Shown here: positions 41,215 to 50,865 of the stretch, in pieces
How the letters are laid out: the number at the start of each line of letters is the position of its first letter
How positions within the stretch are numbered: position 1 is the stretch's first letter
Assembly (NCBI GenBank): GCA_017458005.1
Contig: JAFTGH010000014.1
Coordinates: 1-64,000 of the forward strand
Source of the DNA: Prevotella sp.
Lineage (GTDB): Bacteria; Bacteroidota; Bacteroidia; Bacteroidales; Bacteroidaceae
Direction: 5' to 3'
DNA length: 64,000 nucleotides
Made by a program: the position numbers and the translations under genes
The notes under the pieces: generated by a model
The model's input: the letters and a program-made list of their open reading frames with translations, nothing else
The model's database searches: none
What the model was told of the DNA's origin: nothing

Positions 41215-41564
41215 ACATGAGTTCAACGAATTTAATTCATCCAACAGATTAGGTTATTTACTTTGATACACAATATCGTTGGGCACATTGGTATCGTTTT
41301 CATTGCCGCTGGGTTCTATATAGTACCTAAGGAAAATAAATCGCTAATAGGTATCCATAAACCATTCTCTTTTGCATATTGCTCCGCAACACGCTCCTCA
41401 ACTTCGAAATGATTTACAAGTTCTTTGCCATCTCGAAGTTCCGCTTCATATAATTGGCAGCGTCTATGGAGTTCATTGGCGACTTCATAGATTCTTCGAT
41501 TTTGTGGAGTTTCCTCTCCACTGCCTCCTTGTGAAACTGATTCAAATATGTCATTGCTCATCAT
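41215..41564 (-). pseudogene. Decayed polyvalent-protein-like gene
   Basis: The intact N-terminal frame (82 aa from 41564) ends KENGLWIPISDLFSLGTI then stop. The typical continuation is still visible in shifted frames: EPSGNENDTNVP right after the stop, then a KVNNL-like stretch interrupted by a further stop and shift. ENGLWIP..DLF.LG.PSGNENDT is a pattern I know from small kinase-like polyvalent-protein genes of Bacteroidales mobile elements. At least two frame disruptions make this a pseudogene at the edge of the island. Confidence 0.6.
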
Positions 41565-41630
41565 TTGTTATGATTTATATGCAAAGATACAAATATTTTT
41601 GTAATCAACAAGGATTATAGGGAAAAGTTT

Positions 41631-41756
41631 TTATTGAAACAAATCCCCTTCTACCCTGTTGTCATGAGAGGTTTCATTACTTAGGGCATCCACGTACCCC
41701 ATGAAGAGATCAACACACGCTACGATGATAGCACTGATAAAAAATAAACTAATCAT
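41631..41756 (-). CDS. Possible 41-aa membrane peptide
   Basis: ATG 41756 opens a 41-codon frame: a hydrophobic helix (MISLFFISAIIVACVDLFMG) and a polar tail ending EGDLFQ. A TACCTTTG box lies 29 nt upstream (41785-41792). The distance is right for a leader of about 22 nt, which makes a real small gene plausible. No homology known to me. Confidence 0.4.
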   Translation of the reverse strand: MISLFFISAIIVACVDLFMGYVDALSNETSHDNRVEGDLFQ

Positions 41757-41784
41757 ATTGCATTCTTTTTAAATGTTTCTGGTG

Positions 41785-41792
41785 CAAAGGTA
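41785..41792 (-). promoter_or_regulatory. -7 box before the 41-aa frame
   Basis: TACCTTTG on the minus strand; TTTG lies 14 nt upstream inside the terminator hairpin, shorter than the usual spacing. Confidence 0.4.
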
Positions 41793-41795
41793 AAA

Positions 41796-41826
41796 GTCAG
41801 GTGTCCCAAAGCGTGGGACACCTGAC
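41796..41826 (-). terminator. Strong intrinsic terminator after the acetylesterase gene
   Basis: A perfect 13-bp stem 41796-41808/41814-41826 (GTCAGGTGTCCCA) with a 5-nt loop, followed on the minus strand by TTTTA. It lies 49 nt after the stop of the GDSL gene. Confidence 0.8.
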
Positions 41827-41874
41827 AAGTATTTTTGTTAAAGAATGCTAATAGGGATGGTGATGCCGTTGTGT

Positions 41875-42705
41875 CTATTCCTTAAACTCAGCATCATGAT
41901 GGTATTTCGCCAACACAGGAATCTCTTGGACGAGAGCGGCTGCCAACCTGCCTGCCACGACATGCGCACCATACTGATTATAATGGGTGTTGTCCTGACG
42001 ACCATCAGGTAAGGCAGGATGCTCACCAGGCTTGTACCACATGTGTAGTTTCTTGGAGCCCTCCACACCCAGCGACTGCTCGAGGTCATGGGTGATCTTT
42101 GTCGCATCCACGAAATGGACATTCATCCGCTGGGCGACATCACGAGGAGCCACGGCATAGAGTTTGTGGGTGTCGATGAGCGAATCACCCTCAACAACCT
42201 TGGCGGCATCAGCGAAGGTCGTGTTACGAAGCGACTCGTCATCTGCTGTCTTCATCGGCTTTTGGGCGAAGTTACGGCGTACCACGGGATTCATGATGAC
42301 GGGGATACCACCTTTCTCACGAGTCTCACGAACATATTTTGCCAAGGTGTAATCGAAAGTTGAGCCTGGGTCGGTATGACGGTCGAGACCTGGTTTCTCG
42401 TCATTATGTCCGAACTGGATAATCACATAGTCGCCTGGCTTCATGAGTGAGAGGACTTTATCCCATCGTCCCTCATTGATGAAGGAAATGGAGGAACGTC
42501 CGTTCACCGCATGATTGTCGACTCGCACATACGTAGAGTCGAAGAAACACTGGAGCGCCATGCCCCACCCTCTCTCTGGCGAGCCTTTCGACAAGTCTTT
42601 CTTTGCCGCCGTTGAGTCGCCGATAATGAAAATCGTGGTCACGTGATCTCTTGTGAAAGAGGTCAGCATGACAAGTGCGACGAGGAGAAAGAGGATTTTC
42701 TTCAT
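41875..42705 (-). CDS. Rhamnogalacturonan acetylesterase-like SGNH hydrolase
   Basis: The 276-aa protein has a signal peptide (to about 18) and the SGNH blocks: FIIGDSTAA (catalytic Ser), [22 protein letters not shown] and a late [14 protein letters not shown] (Asp-His pair). The GDSTAA…GHND pattern is that of RhgT/YesT-type pectin acetylesterases, which remove acetyl groups from rhamnogalacturonan. Exported. It overlaps the hisS stop by 4 nt, an unusual partner, so it is probably carried on the hisS transcript. Confidence 0.88.
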   Translation of the reverse strand: MKKILFLLVALVMLTSFTRDHVTTIFIIGDSTAAKKDLSKGSPERGWGMALQCFFDSTYVRVDNHAVNGRSSISFINEGRWDKVLSLMKPGDYVIIQFGHNDEKPGLDRHTDPGSTFDYTLAKYVRETREKGGIPVIMNPVVRRNFAQKPMKTADDESLRNTTFADAAKVVEGDSLIDTHKLYAVAPRDVAQRMNVHFVDATKITHDLEQSLGVEGSKKLHMWYKPGEHPALPDGRQDNTHYNQYGAHVVAGRLAAALVQEIPVLAKYHHDAEFKE

Positions 42706-44060
42706 AACCGACTTATTAGTTCATCAGGTGTCAGCAATTGCTGCTCACCCGTCTCCATATTCTTCAAGGTAATCTTACCCTCATTCATCTCGTTCTCGCC
42801 AGCAAGAGCCACAAATGGAATCTGCTTCGCATTGGCATAACTCATCTGCTTTTTCATCTTGGCGGCATCAGGATAGATCTCCGCACGGAAGCCATTCTCG
42901 CGTACCTTATTTATAATAGGTAGGCAATAGGCTGTCTCTTGCTCGCCAAAATTGATGAATAGAATCTGAGTAGCATTCATGGAGTCTTTGGGGTATAGAT
43001 CGAGCGTGTTCAGCACATCGTAGATACGGTCGGCGCCAAAGGAGATGCCCACGCCACTCAGACCTGGCATACCAAAAATACCAGTCAGGTTGTCGTAGCG
43101 ACCACCGCCTGTGATACTACCCATCTCCACATCCAATGCCTTCACCTCGAAGATAGCACCAGTATAATAGTTCAGTCCACGAGCCAAGGTAAGGTCAAGT
43201 TGTATCTCGTTCTTAAGACCGACTGTCGCCAATGTGTTAAGGATATAGCGGGTTTCCTCCACGCCTTTCAGTCCTGTCTCACTATCCTTCAGCACCTCGG
43301 CAATCGTCTGCAGTTTCTCCTCATTCGAACCACTCAGGGAAATGATCGGTTGCAGTCGTGCGATAGCCTCCTCGCTGATGCCGTCAGCACGGAGTTCCTC
43401 ATTGACATTGTCGATACCTATCTTGTCCAGTTTGTCGATGGCAACGGTAATATCCACGATCTTATCCGCCTCACCGATGACCTCCGCAATACCTGTTAGT
43501 ATCTTGCGGTTGTTGATCTTGATCTGAACACGAATGCCAAAGCGAGTGAAGACAGTATCCACAATCTGCATCAACTCCACCTCGTTGAGCAAGGAGTCGG
43601 AGCCTACGACATCGGCATCACACTGATAAAACTCACGATAGCGTCCCTTCTGAGGACGGTCAGCACGCCATACTGGCTGTATCTGATAACGTTTGAAAGG
43701 CAGTTGCAGTTCCTCACGATGCATCACCACATAGCGGGCAAAGGGGACGGTGAGGTCATAACGCAGTCCCTTCTCGCACAGTTTAGCGGCGAGATGCAGG
43801 GCATTACGCTCCTGCAGTTCCTGTTCTGTGACCTTGCCCATAAAGTCTCCGCTATTCAGGACTTTGAAGAGCAGTTTGTCACCCTCTTCTCCATACTTGC
43901 CCATCAGTGTCTGCAGAGTCTCCATAGCAGGTGTCTCTATCTGCTGAAAGCCATAGAGCGCATAGACCTCACGGATGGTGTTGAAGATATAGTTGCGCTT
44001 CGCCATCTCGACAGGTCCGAAATCGCGAGTGCCTTTAGGTATACTTGGTTTCTGTGCCAT
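42702..44060 (-). CDS. hisS: Histidyl-tRNA synthetase
   Basis: The 452-aa class II synthetase has motif 1 at [16 protein letters not shown], motif 2 at [24 protein letters not shown], the HisA box [15 protein letters not shown] and motif 3 [11 protein letters not shown], plus a C-terminal anticodon-binding domain. It is shortly followed by the acetylesterase gene and directly preceded by purA. Confidence 0.97.
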   Translation of the reverse strand: MAQKPSIPKGTRDFGPVEMAKRNYIFNTIREVYALYGFQQIETPAMETLQTLMGKYGEEGDKLLFKVLNSGDFMGKVTEQELQERNALHLAAKLCEKGLRYDLTVPFARYVVMHREELQLPFKRYQIQPVWRADRPQKGRYREFYQCDADVVGSDSLLNEVELMQIVDTVFTRFGIRVQIKINNRKILTGIAEVIGEADKIVDITVAIDKLDKIGIDNVNEELRADGISEEAIARLQPIISLSGSNEEKLQTIAEVLKDSETGLKGVEETRYILNTLATVGLKNEIQLDLTLARGLNYYTGAIFEVKALDVEMGSITGGGRYDNLTGIFGMPGLSGVGISFGADRIYDVLNTLDLYPKDSMNATQILFINFGEQETAYCLPIINKVRENGFRAEIYPDAAKMKKQMSYANAKQIPFVALAGENEMNEGKITLKNMETGEQQLLTPDELISRL

Positions 44061-45332
44061 TTATTTTCTTACGATAGTTTGTGCTCGGTCTGGACCGATA
44101 GAGATAATCTTGATAGGAGTCTCCAACTCCGCCTCGAGGAACTTGATATACTCCTTGAAAGCCTGTGGGAACTGGTCTTCGCTGGTAAACTGTGTCATAT
44201 CCGTCTTCCATCCTGGCAATTCCTTATAGACAGGCTCGATACCCTCCTCTATGTTATAGGGGAAGTAGTCGATTTCCTTGCCATGCTGCTTGTAGGCGAC
44301 ACATGCCTTGATGGTGTCAAAATCGTCAAGGACATCGCTCTTCATCATGATCAACTGGGTGACTCCATTCACCATGATAGAGTATTTCAGTGCCACAAGG
44401 TCAATCCATCCGCAACGACGCTCACGACCAGTCACAGCACCATACTCATGACCTAAGTCACGAATACGCTTGCCCGTCTCGTCAAAGAGTTCGGTGGGGA
44501 AAGGACCTGCTCCAACACGAGTGCAGTATGCTTTCATGATGCCATACACATCACCAATCTTATTAGGACCAATACCCAGACCAGTGCAAGCACCAGCACA
44601 AATCGTATTAGAGGATGTGACAAAAGGATAGGAGCCAAAGTCGATGTCGAGCATCGTTCCCTGGGCGCCCTCGCACAAAACGCTCTTGCCACTCTTCAAC
44701 AGGTTGTTGATCTCGTGCTCAGAGTCGACGATAGGGAACTGGCGGAGATAGTCGATACCCTCCAGCCATTTCTTCTCGACCTCCGTAATATCATAGTCAA
44801 AGTTCAGCGACTTCAAGATAGCCTCATGACGTGCTTTCGCCTTGGCATACTTCTCCTCAAAATTCTCAAGGATATCACCAACTCGCAAGCCATTACGAGA
44901 CACCTTGTCCGTATAGGTCGGACCAATACCTTTTCCTGTCGTGCCAACCTTGTTCTTTCCCTTTTGAGCCTCATAGGCTGCGTCCAGCACACGATGGGTG
45001 GGCATGATGAGATGGGCTTTCTTGGAGATATGCAGGCGATTCCTCAACTCATGGCCACTGGCTTCCAAAGCCTTAGCCTCCTCCATAAACAAGTCAGGAG
45101 CCAAGACGACACCATTACCAATAATATTGACCTTACCGCCTTGGAAAATACCAGAGGGAATGCTGCGAAGCACATATTTCTGTCCCTCAAACTCCAGCGT
45201 ATGACCAGCATTAGGACCGCCCTGGAAACGGGCAACGACATCATACTGGGGGGTCAACACGTCAACCACCTTGCCTTTTCCCTCATCGCCCCACTGCAGA
45301 CCGAGCAGGACATCAACTTTACCTTGATTCAT
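44061..45332 (-). CDS. purA: Adenylosuccinate synthetase
   Basis: The 423-aa GTP-dependent enzyme converts IMP to adenylosuccinate. Motifs are LGLQWGDEGKGKVVD at the N-terminus, GGPNAGHT, GTTGKGIGPTY, EGAQGTMLDIDFGSYPFVTSSN and GRERRCGWID. Its start overlaps the Fur-family stop by 14 nt, and hisS begins immediately after its stop. Confidence 0.97.
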   Translation of the reverse strand: MNQGKVDVLLGLQWGDEGKGKVVDVLTPQYDVVARFQGGPNAGHTLEFEGQKYVLRSIPSGIFQGGKVNIIGNGVVLAPDLFMEEAKALEASGHELRNRLHISKKAHLIMPTHRVLDAAYEAQKGKNKVGTTGKGIGPTYTDKVSRNGLRVGDILENFEEKYAKAKARHEAILKSLNFDYDITEVEKKWLEGIDYLRQFPIVDSEHEINNLLKSGKSVLCEGAQGTMLDIDFGSYPFVTSSNTICAGACTGLGIGPNKIGDVYGIMKAYCTRVGAGPFPTELFDETGKRIRDLGHEYGAVTGRERRCGWIDLVALKYSIMVNGVTQLIMMKSDVLDDFDTIKACVAYKQHGKEIDYFPYNIEEGIEPVYKELPGWKTDMTQFTSEDQFPQAFKEYIKFLEAELETPIKIISIGPDRAQTIVRK

Positions 45333-45825
45333 CTTTTTGCTTATTTAAATTTTGATTGCTTTTCTTTGTTTTTGTTCGCGTGATCTTCGCCTGGCAGGTA
45401 CTACATATTCCATAAATATATAAGGAATAGCCATCTTTACGGAACCGCTTCAGGTGCATGTTACTGATAGTCTCTGATATCTGAGGCGACTTGATTTCTG
45501 TCACCTTCCCACAGACCGTACAGATCTGGTGGCTATGGCTGTTGTTGTCGTAACATGCCTCGTATTTTGTCTGTCCTTGGAAACGATGACGGATGACCAA
45601 GCGTAACTCCATAAACAACTTCAGCGTGTTATAAAGTGTGGCCCTGCTAACAGGGAATCTGTTCTCCTCTGCCAGTTTCTCACTCAGTTCCTCGAGAGTG
45701 AAGTGTCTGTTGATATCGTAGACAGCATCCAGAATCGCATATCGCTCTGGCGTCTTTCGGCGATTGTTCACCTCCAGATAATTGTTCAGAATCTGCCTGA
45801 CAGTTGCCCTTACACTTTCTTTCAT
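45319..45825 (-). CDS. Fur-family metalloregulator
   Basis: The 168-aa protein has an N-terminal winged helix (R.TPERYAILDAV, SRATLYNTLKLF) and a C-terminal dimerisation/metal domain with H-S-H, CTVCGK and CSTCQ (a structural zinc site with two CxxC pairs). It could sense iron, zinc or peroxide (PerR); residues visible do not decide. It leads the Fur-purA-hisS-esterase transcript; -7 box TAATTTTG at 45851-45858. Confidence 0.9.
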   Translation of the reverse strand: MKESVRATVRQILNNYLEVNNRRKTPERYAILDAVYDINRHFTLEELSEKLAEENRFPVSRATLYNTLKLFMELRLVIRHRFQGQTKYEACYDNNSHSHQICTVCGKVTEIKSPQISETISNMHLKRFRKDGYSLYIYGICSTCQAKITRTKTKKSNQNLNKQKDESR

Positions 45826-45850
45826 CTAATCATTAATACCTAAAACCGCA

Positions 45851-45858
45851 CAAAATTA
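45851..45858 (-). promoter_or_regulatory. -7 box of the Fur-family operon
   Basis: TAATTTTG on the minus strand, 25 nt before ATG 45825; no clear -33 TTTG. Confidence 0.45.
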
Positions 45859-45890
45859 CAATAATTTCTTTAGAATAAGGCATTAATTAT

Positions 45891-46511
45891 TTAAAAAAGT
45901 TCTAAATTAAGACTTTTAAGCGCACTTTTCGCCATTCGCTCATACACAAGTCCCAATTCTGAAAACCTTATAACACTTTGCATAGCCGCTTTTCGTACCA
46001 TTAAAGAAGGACTCTGAAGGGCAGCCAAAGCCTGGTCAAGGAACTCGTTGATTCCCCGCTCGTTAGGTTCTTGACGGTTCATAAACAAGCGAGTCAGAAT
46101 ATGGAAGCCACACAATTGGTAGAGTTCTTTGTCTGAGGCCATCCATTGATACGCCTTCTCTGGAGCAAACGGGAGATACTGATATAGATTGAAGGCTGCC
46201 TGCTCGGCTATTTCCTGAGAGACAGTCTGCTCCATCCAGATATCCACCACTTCTGGCAACATCCTCTCTGCTGGCATGATCATCGTTGCAAGAATCTTAC
46301 ATTCTCTTACGTCTGTCTTCCATAATTCAATCGCCAGGTCGTAGTCTTTGCCTATCTCGCCAGCCTTCTCTCTTAGCATCGGAATAGAAGCGCCCCAGTT
46401 CAGTTTATACTCAACGCCCTTATCACGCATCGACTGCGCCGTCTGTCCGTCCATCAACTGACGGAACGACTGTTTGATCTCTTTGACTCTGTCTTGTATC
46501 TGATTGCTCAT
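45891..46511 (-). CDS. DNA alkylation repair-like HEAT protein
   Basis: The 206-aa all-helical protein resembles the DNA alkylation repair family (AlkC/AlkD-like, PF08713): YKLNWGASIPMLREKA, LWKTDVRECKILATMI and helical repeats to the end. It is shorter than AlkD and some catalytic residues are not evident, so glycosylase activity is uncertain. Its start overlaps the DPP III stop by 4 nt. Confidence 0.75.
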   Translation of the reverse strand: MSNQIQDRVKEIKQSFRQLMDGQTAQSMRDKGVEYKLNWGASIPMLREKAGEIGKDYDLAIELWKTDVRECKILATMIMPAERMLPEVVDIWMEQTVSQEIAEQAAFNLYQYLPFAPEKAYQWMASDKELYQLCGFHILTRLFMNRQEPNERGINEFLDQALAALQSPSLMVRKAAMQSVIRFSELGLVYERMAKSALKSLNLELF

Positions 46512-48451
46512 ATCAACGTACCATATTCCGAACTATAACGGAGCATCTGCTGCGCATACTTCTCGGTATAGTCTAACTGGATATCAGTGATCTCTCCCTT
46601 CTCATTCCTCAGAGGAGTCATCTTTGGGTTAATAAAACCTTTATAAGGTGCGAGGTCCAGGCGATGATAGCGCTCCAATATCTCCTGATGTACGACTGGG
46701 TCAACCTTCACCGCATAACGCTCTACCATCTGTCTGGCAGCCTCATAGTCGCCCTCGCTCTTGATTCTCTGTATTTCCGCTAACAGCGTGGCTATCATTT
46801 GACGCAACACCGCATAGTCTTTGATCTCCAGATAGGTTTTCCCCTCTCGCTGAATCAAAGAGAGTGTATCTCCATGTTCCATACACCACCGTGCTATCAA
46901 GGCACGGTTACGCATATGCGCTTCCTCTATCTGATGTCCTGGCTGGATGCGTATCAACTGCGTCAGCAAGCCATTCATCATATAACTATAATACTGGGAC
47001 TTATAGGCTTCCATATCCGGGAGCAAACCTAACTCCACCATTTTAGGGTCGGCGATATAGTAGAGTCCAAACAGATCTGCCCTTGCCTCCTCAATAGTAT
47101 TGCCGTATGCTTTCAAGGCATCCGGATCCGTGCCAGGCAACAGTTGTCCGCTACCATGTCCGAGACACTCGTGCAAATCGGTATGAAGGTCATCACAAAG
47201 GTCTCCATACCTCTCTATCATCGCCAAAGTCTGGTCGTCAATCACAAACTCCTCTTTAAAGCCATTGCCATGGGCGGCTTTATTGTATGCGTCAGTGATG
47301 TTGCTAATCGTGACACTCTTGCTGCCATACTCGGCTCTGATCCAGTCGGCATTGGGAAGATTAATACCAATGGCGGTAGAGGGGTACTCATCACCTCCCA
47401 GCATTGCCGCACAGATGGCATTGGCACTCACGCCCTTGACTTCCTTCTTCCGGAATCGAGGATCCACAGGAGAGTGATCTTCAAACCATTGGGCATTATT
47501 ACTGATTGTCTGGGTGCGCTTGGTCGCCTCCAAATCCTTGTATTCCACAATTCCCTCCCAGGAACCTTTCAGACCTAGCGGGTCACCATATACCTCGATA
47601 AAACCATTTACAAAATCCACCCTGCCGTCATGCTCACTTACCCATTCTTTACAATAGGTGTTGAAACTATGCAGGTCGCCAGTCTTGTAATAGTCAACCA
47701 AATGACTGATAATATCTGTCTGTTTCGGATTCTCCGCATATTCTTTTGCCTGTTCCAGCCAATAGACAATCTTTTCTATCGCTTTTGAATAGCGTCCACC
47801 TACACGCCAGATGTCTTCACAAACCTTTCCTTCCCGTTTGACCAGTGTTGAGTTAAGTCCGAAAGAGGGAGGCTCATCCCCCTCATAGGCTTCCTTTTGG
47901 CTTTGATAATAGTTCTCTGCCTCCTCTTGCGTGACATCTTGATAGAAATTGCAAGCAGAGGTCTTGACGAGATCCTCCCCATCAGCCTTATTAACTCGCT
48001 TGGGATAGAGGTTGGGGTCAAAGATAACAGGAAACAGATCTGCACAAAAGGCATCTAACGTCTCTCCATCAGATAAGGGGAGGCACTCTTTGGGGACTTG
48101 TTGCAACATTTTGCGAAGATAATCCTCACTAAATCCTGGTTGGAACTTCTCCGAGCCATAATGATGGTAGATACCATTAGAAAACCAGATACGTTTCAAA
48201 TAGATTTCCAAAGCCCTGAAATCATCTGTGTCGTGTTGTATCTGCGGTGCCGTATAGATAGCCTCCAGCATCTTGCGGATGCGAAGATTATACTTGCCAA
48301 ACTGGTCAAAAGTGATGTCACGACCATAGAGAGTCGCCTTTGACAACGCATATATATATCGTTTTTGACGCAAAGTTAACTGCTCAAAACCAACAAGTTG
48401 GTATCTGAGCAGTTGAAGGTCTGCAAAACGTTCGTCAGAATAACTAACCAT
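46508..48451 (-). CDS. Dipeptidyl peptidase III (M49)
   Basis: The 647-aa zinc metallopeptidase has the M49-specific HECLGH (427-432) and EEARAD (454-459) metal motifs, without a signal peptide. It removes dipeptides from peptide N-termini, probably in the cytoplasm. Homologues in Bacteroides are sometimes misnamed dihydrofolate reductase. Translationally coupled to the alkylation-repair-like gene. Confidence 0.93.
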   Translation of the reverse strand: MVSYSDERFADLQLLRYQLVGFEQLTLRQKRYIYALSKATLYGRDITFDQFGKYNLRIRKMLEAIYTAPQIQHDTDDFRALEIYLKRIWFSNGIYHHYGSEKFQPGFSEDYLRKMLQQVPKECLPLSDGETLDAFCADLFPVIFDPNLYPKRVNKADGEDLVKTSACNFYQDVTQEEAENYYQSQKEAYEGDEPPSFGLNSTLVKREGKVCEDIWRVGGRYSKAIEKIVYWLEQAKEYAENPKQTDIISHLVDYYKTGDLHSFNTYCKEWVSEHDGRVDFVNGFIEVYGDPLGLKGSWEGIVEYKDLEATKRTQTISNNAQWFEDHSPVDPRFRKKEVKGVSANAICAAMLGGDEYPSTAIGINLPNADWIRAEYGSKSVTISNITDAYNKAAHGNGFKEEFVIDDQTLAMIERYGDLCDDLHTDLHECLGHGSGQLLPGTDPDALKAYGNTIEEARADLFGLYYIADPKMVELGLLPDMEAYKSQYYSYMMNGLLTQLIRIQPGHQIEEAHMRNRALIARWCMEHGDTLSLIQREGKTYLEIKDYAVLRQMIATLLAEIQRIKSEGDYEAARQMVERYAVKVDPVVHQEILERYHRLDLAPYKGFINPKMTPLRNEKGEITDIQLDYTEKYAQQMLRYSSEYGTLI

Positions 48452-48461
48452 TTTTGATTCT

Positions 48462-48917
48462 CTACTTGTCCTTTTTCCTCTTTTGAACTTTCTGAGATGG
48501 ATGCTTCTCGTAATGCTGCATACGATACTCCCGAGGAGTCATGTTCATGAATTTGTAGAATGAGGCATAGAATGACTGGCGGTTAGCAAAGCCTACCATG
48601 TCACTCACCTCCTCCATCGTCAAATCCTGATAACGCTTATCCACCATAAGAGTCATCGCCTCCTCGATGCGGAATTTGTTGACAAAGGATGTGTAGTTCA
48701 TGTGGAACTGCACACTCACAACAGCCGAGATATAACGGGTGTTGGTCCCCAAATCATCCGCAAGTTTTTTTGCAGAGTAATCCTTGTCCTTGTATTTTTT
48801 CTTCATTACAATGACATCAAGGATTCTTTCTTTTAAATCATCCATCAACTGAGGATTAACCAACGTCCTATACGCGGCTTCCTTTACTTTTTTCTCAGTA
48901 ATATTATACTTGGCCAT
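48462..48917 (-). CDS. AraC-type DNA-binding protein (HTH domain only)
   Basis: The 151-aa protein consists of a short N-terminal helix region and a double AraC helix-turn-helix (about 45-140: YSAKKLADDLGTNTRYISAVV…FANRQSFYASFYKFMNMTPREYR) with a Lys/Arg tail. No ligand-binding or receiver domain, so it may need a partner or act constitutively. ATG 48917 is chosen over TTG 48923. A TATATTTG box lies at 48949-48956 on the same strand. Confidence 0.88.
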   Translation of the reverse strand: MAKYNITEKKVKEAAYRTLVNPQLMDDLKERILDVIVMKKKYKDKDYSAKKLADDLGTNTRYISAVVSVQFHMNYTSFVNKFRIEEAMTLMVDKRYQDLTMEEVSDMVGFANRQSFYASFYKFMNMTPREYRMQHYEKHPSQKVQKRKKDK

Positions 48918-49009
48918 AGTCAAGGTTGAATGATATATTAATACTTTGCAAATATAGTGAAAAAAAATTAGATTTCACCATTTTTCAACATTTATTTAGA
49001 AAAAAAGAA

Positions 49010-49017
49010 TAACTTTG
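49010..49017 (+). promoter_or_regulatory. -7 box of recQ
   Basis: TAACTTTG at 49010-49017, start near 49024 and ATG at 49045. This also argues against the longer reading of recQ from 49015. Confidence 0.5.
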
Positions 49018-49044
49018 TCGATAATTTTAGGAATTTTCAGTAAA

Positions 49045-50865
49045 ATGGACACAAAAACTCTTTTAAAAAACTATTACGGCTATGACTCTTTTAGAGCCAA
49101 TCAAGAAGAGATTATCAACACTGTTCTCCACCACCAAGACTGTCTGGTGCTCATGCCGACTGGAGGAGGAAAGAGCATTTGTTATCAGATTCCAGCCATA
49201 GCAATGCAAGGTACTGCTGTTATCATTTCGCCATTGATTAGTTTAATGAAGGATCAGGTAGAGAGCCTGAGAGCGAATGGCATTGAGGCGGCAGCCCTCA
49301 ATAGCGGCAATGATTTCAGCACCGACACCATCGTTCGAAGAAAATGCATTGACGGCAGCCTGAAATTGCTTTATATATCCCCAGAGAAGTTGCTTTCTGA
49401 GATTCCGTTTTTGTTAAAACAAATGACTATCTCCCTATTTGCAATAGATGAGGCTCATTGCATCAGTCAATGGGGGCATGACTTCCGTCCGGAATATACA
49501 CAATTAGATATCCTCCATCAAGAGTTTCCTGACATTCCCATCATGGCGCTAACTGCCACTGCGGATAAGATTACCCGTCAGGACATCATTAAACAACTCC
49601 AACTGAAAAATCCTCAGGTGTTCATCTCAAGTTTCGACCGTCCGAATCTGAGTCTAACCGTAAAAAGAGGATATGCGACGAAGGAGAAGGATAATTACAT
49701 TTTGCAATTCATCAAGGCACGTCCCACAGAAAGCGGCATTATCTACTGTCTTAGTAGGAAAACTACAGAAAAAGTATCCAAGTTCCTGAACAGTAAAGGA
49801 ATATTCTCTTCTGTCTATCATGCTGGATTGACGCAAAAAGAAAGAGACAAAGCACAAATAGACTTTCAGAAAGATGATGTCCAGATAATCTGTGCTACAA
49901 TCGCTTTTGGTATGGGTATTGACAAAAGTAACGTACGGTGGGTCATCCACTATAACATGCCGAAGAGCATCGAAAACTTCTATCAGGAAATCGGTCGCGC
50001 AGGTCGTGACGGAGCCCCTGCCGACACGGTTCTCTTTTACTCGCTTGCCGATGTCGTCCAACTATCACAATTCGCCAAGGAGAGCGGACAAAAGGATATT
50101 AATCTCGACAAACTGAAGCAGATGCAGAACTACGCTGAATCCAACATCTGCCGTCGTCGCATTTTGTTAAATTATTTCGGAGAGCAAAGAGATTACGACT
50201 GTGACAATTGTGATGTATGTATGAATCCTCCTCGACGTTTCGATGGCACCACCTATATTCAAATGGCGTTAAGTGCCATGAAACGTACGGAAGAGTCTGT
50301 TCGGACTTCTACCATCATAGAAATCCTAAAGGGAATCTACTCACCAACTGTCAAACGAAAAGGATATGATACGCTCAAGACTTTCGGAGTTGGAAAGGAC
50401 ATCTCCACCAACGACTGGCAAGATTATCTGCTGCAAATGCTGCAAATGGGATTTATCGAAATAGCGTACGATCAAAATAATATTGTGAAGATCACAGAAA
50501 GTGGCAATGATGTGCTTTACGGTCGCAAAAAAGCAGAGTTATGTGTCATCGATCATACCGTCAAGGAAGTCGCCAAGTCTAAGAGACTACATTTGGAGAT
50601 ACCCACCATCACCATACCTGGACTCCCAGAGACCACAGGCATAGAAGACAAGAAACTTTTCGAGGCGCTGCGGAGCCTTCGTCGTCAATGTGCGGAAGAA
50701 GAGGGCTTTCCTTCTTATATTATTTTCAGCGACAAGGTGCTACACTCTCTTGCCACTATAAAACCTGTATCCTTGGATGCTTTCGGATTCATACAAGGGA
50801 TTGGAGAGCATAAGAAAAAGAAGTATGGCAAACGTTTTGTAGATCTTATCCAGAAATTCGTCTAA
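49045..50865 (+). CDS. recQ: ATP-dependent DNA helicase RecQ
   Basis: The 606-aa superfamily 2 helicase has Walker A MPTGGGKS (37-44), DEAH box IDEAHCISQWGHDFRPEY, motif VI QEIGRAGRDG, a RecQ zinc site (CRRR…DCDNCDVC), a winged-helix RQC domain and a C-terminal HRDC domain (LRSLRRQCAEEEGFPSYIIFSD). It functions in recombination and repair. Its stop overlaps that of the BrkB gene, tail-to-tail. Confidence 0.97.
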   Translation: MDTKTLLKNYYGYDSFRANQEEIINTVLHHQDCLVLMPTGGGKSICYQIPAIAMQGTAVIISPLISLMKDQVESLRANGIEAAALNSGNDFSTDTIVRRKCIDGSLKLLYISPEKLLSEIPFLLKQMTISLFAIDEAHCISQWGHDFRPEYTQLDILHQEFPDIPIMALTATADKITRQDIIKQLQLKNPQVFISSFDRPNLSLTVKRGYATKEKDNYILQFIKARPTESGIIYCLSRKTTEKVSKFLNSKGIFSSVYHAGLTQKERDKAQIDFQKDDVQIICATIAFGMGIDKSNVRWVIHYNMPKSIENFYQEIGRAGRDGAPADTVLFYSLADVVQLSQFAKESGQKDINLDKLKQMQNYAESNICRRRILLNYFGEQRDYDCDNCDVCMNPPRRFDGTTYIQMALSAMKRTEESVRTSTIIEILKGIYSPTVKRKGYDTLKTFGVGKDISTNDWQDYLLQMLQMGFIEIAYDQNNIVKITESGNDVLYGRKKAELCVIDHTVKEVAKSKRLHLEIPTITIPGLPETTGIEDKKLFEALRSLRRQCAEEEGFPSYIIFSDKVLHSLATIKPVSLDAFGFIQGIGEHKKKKYGKRFVDLIQKFV

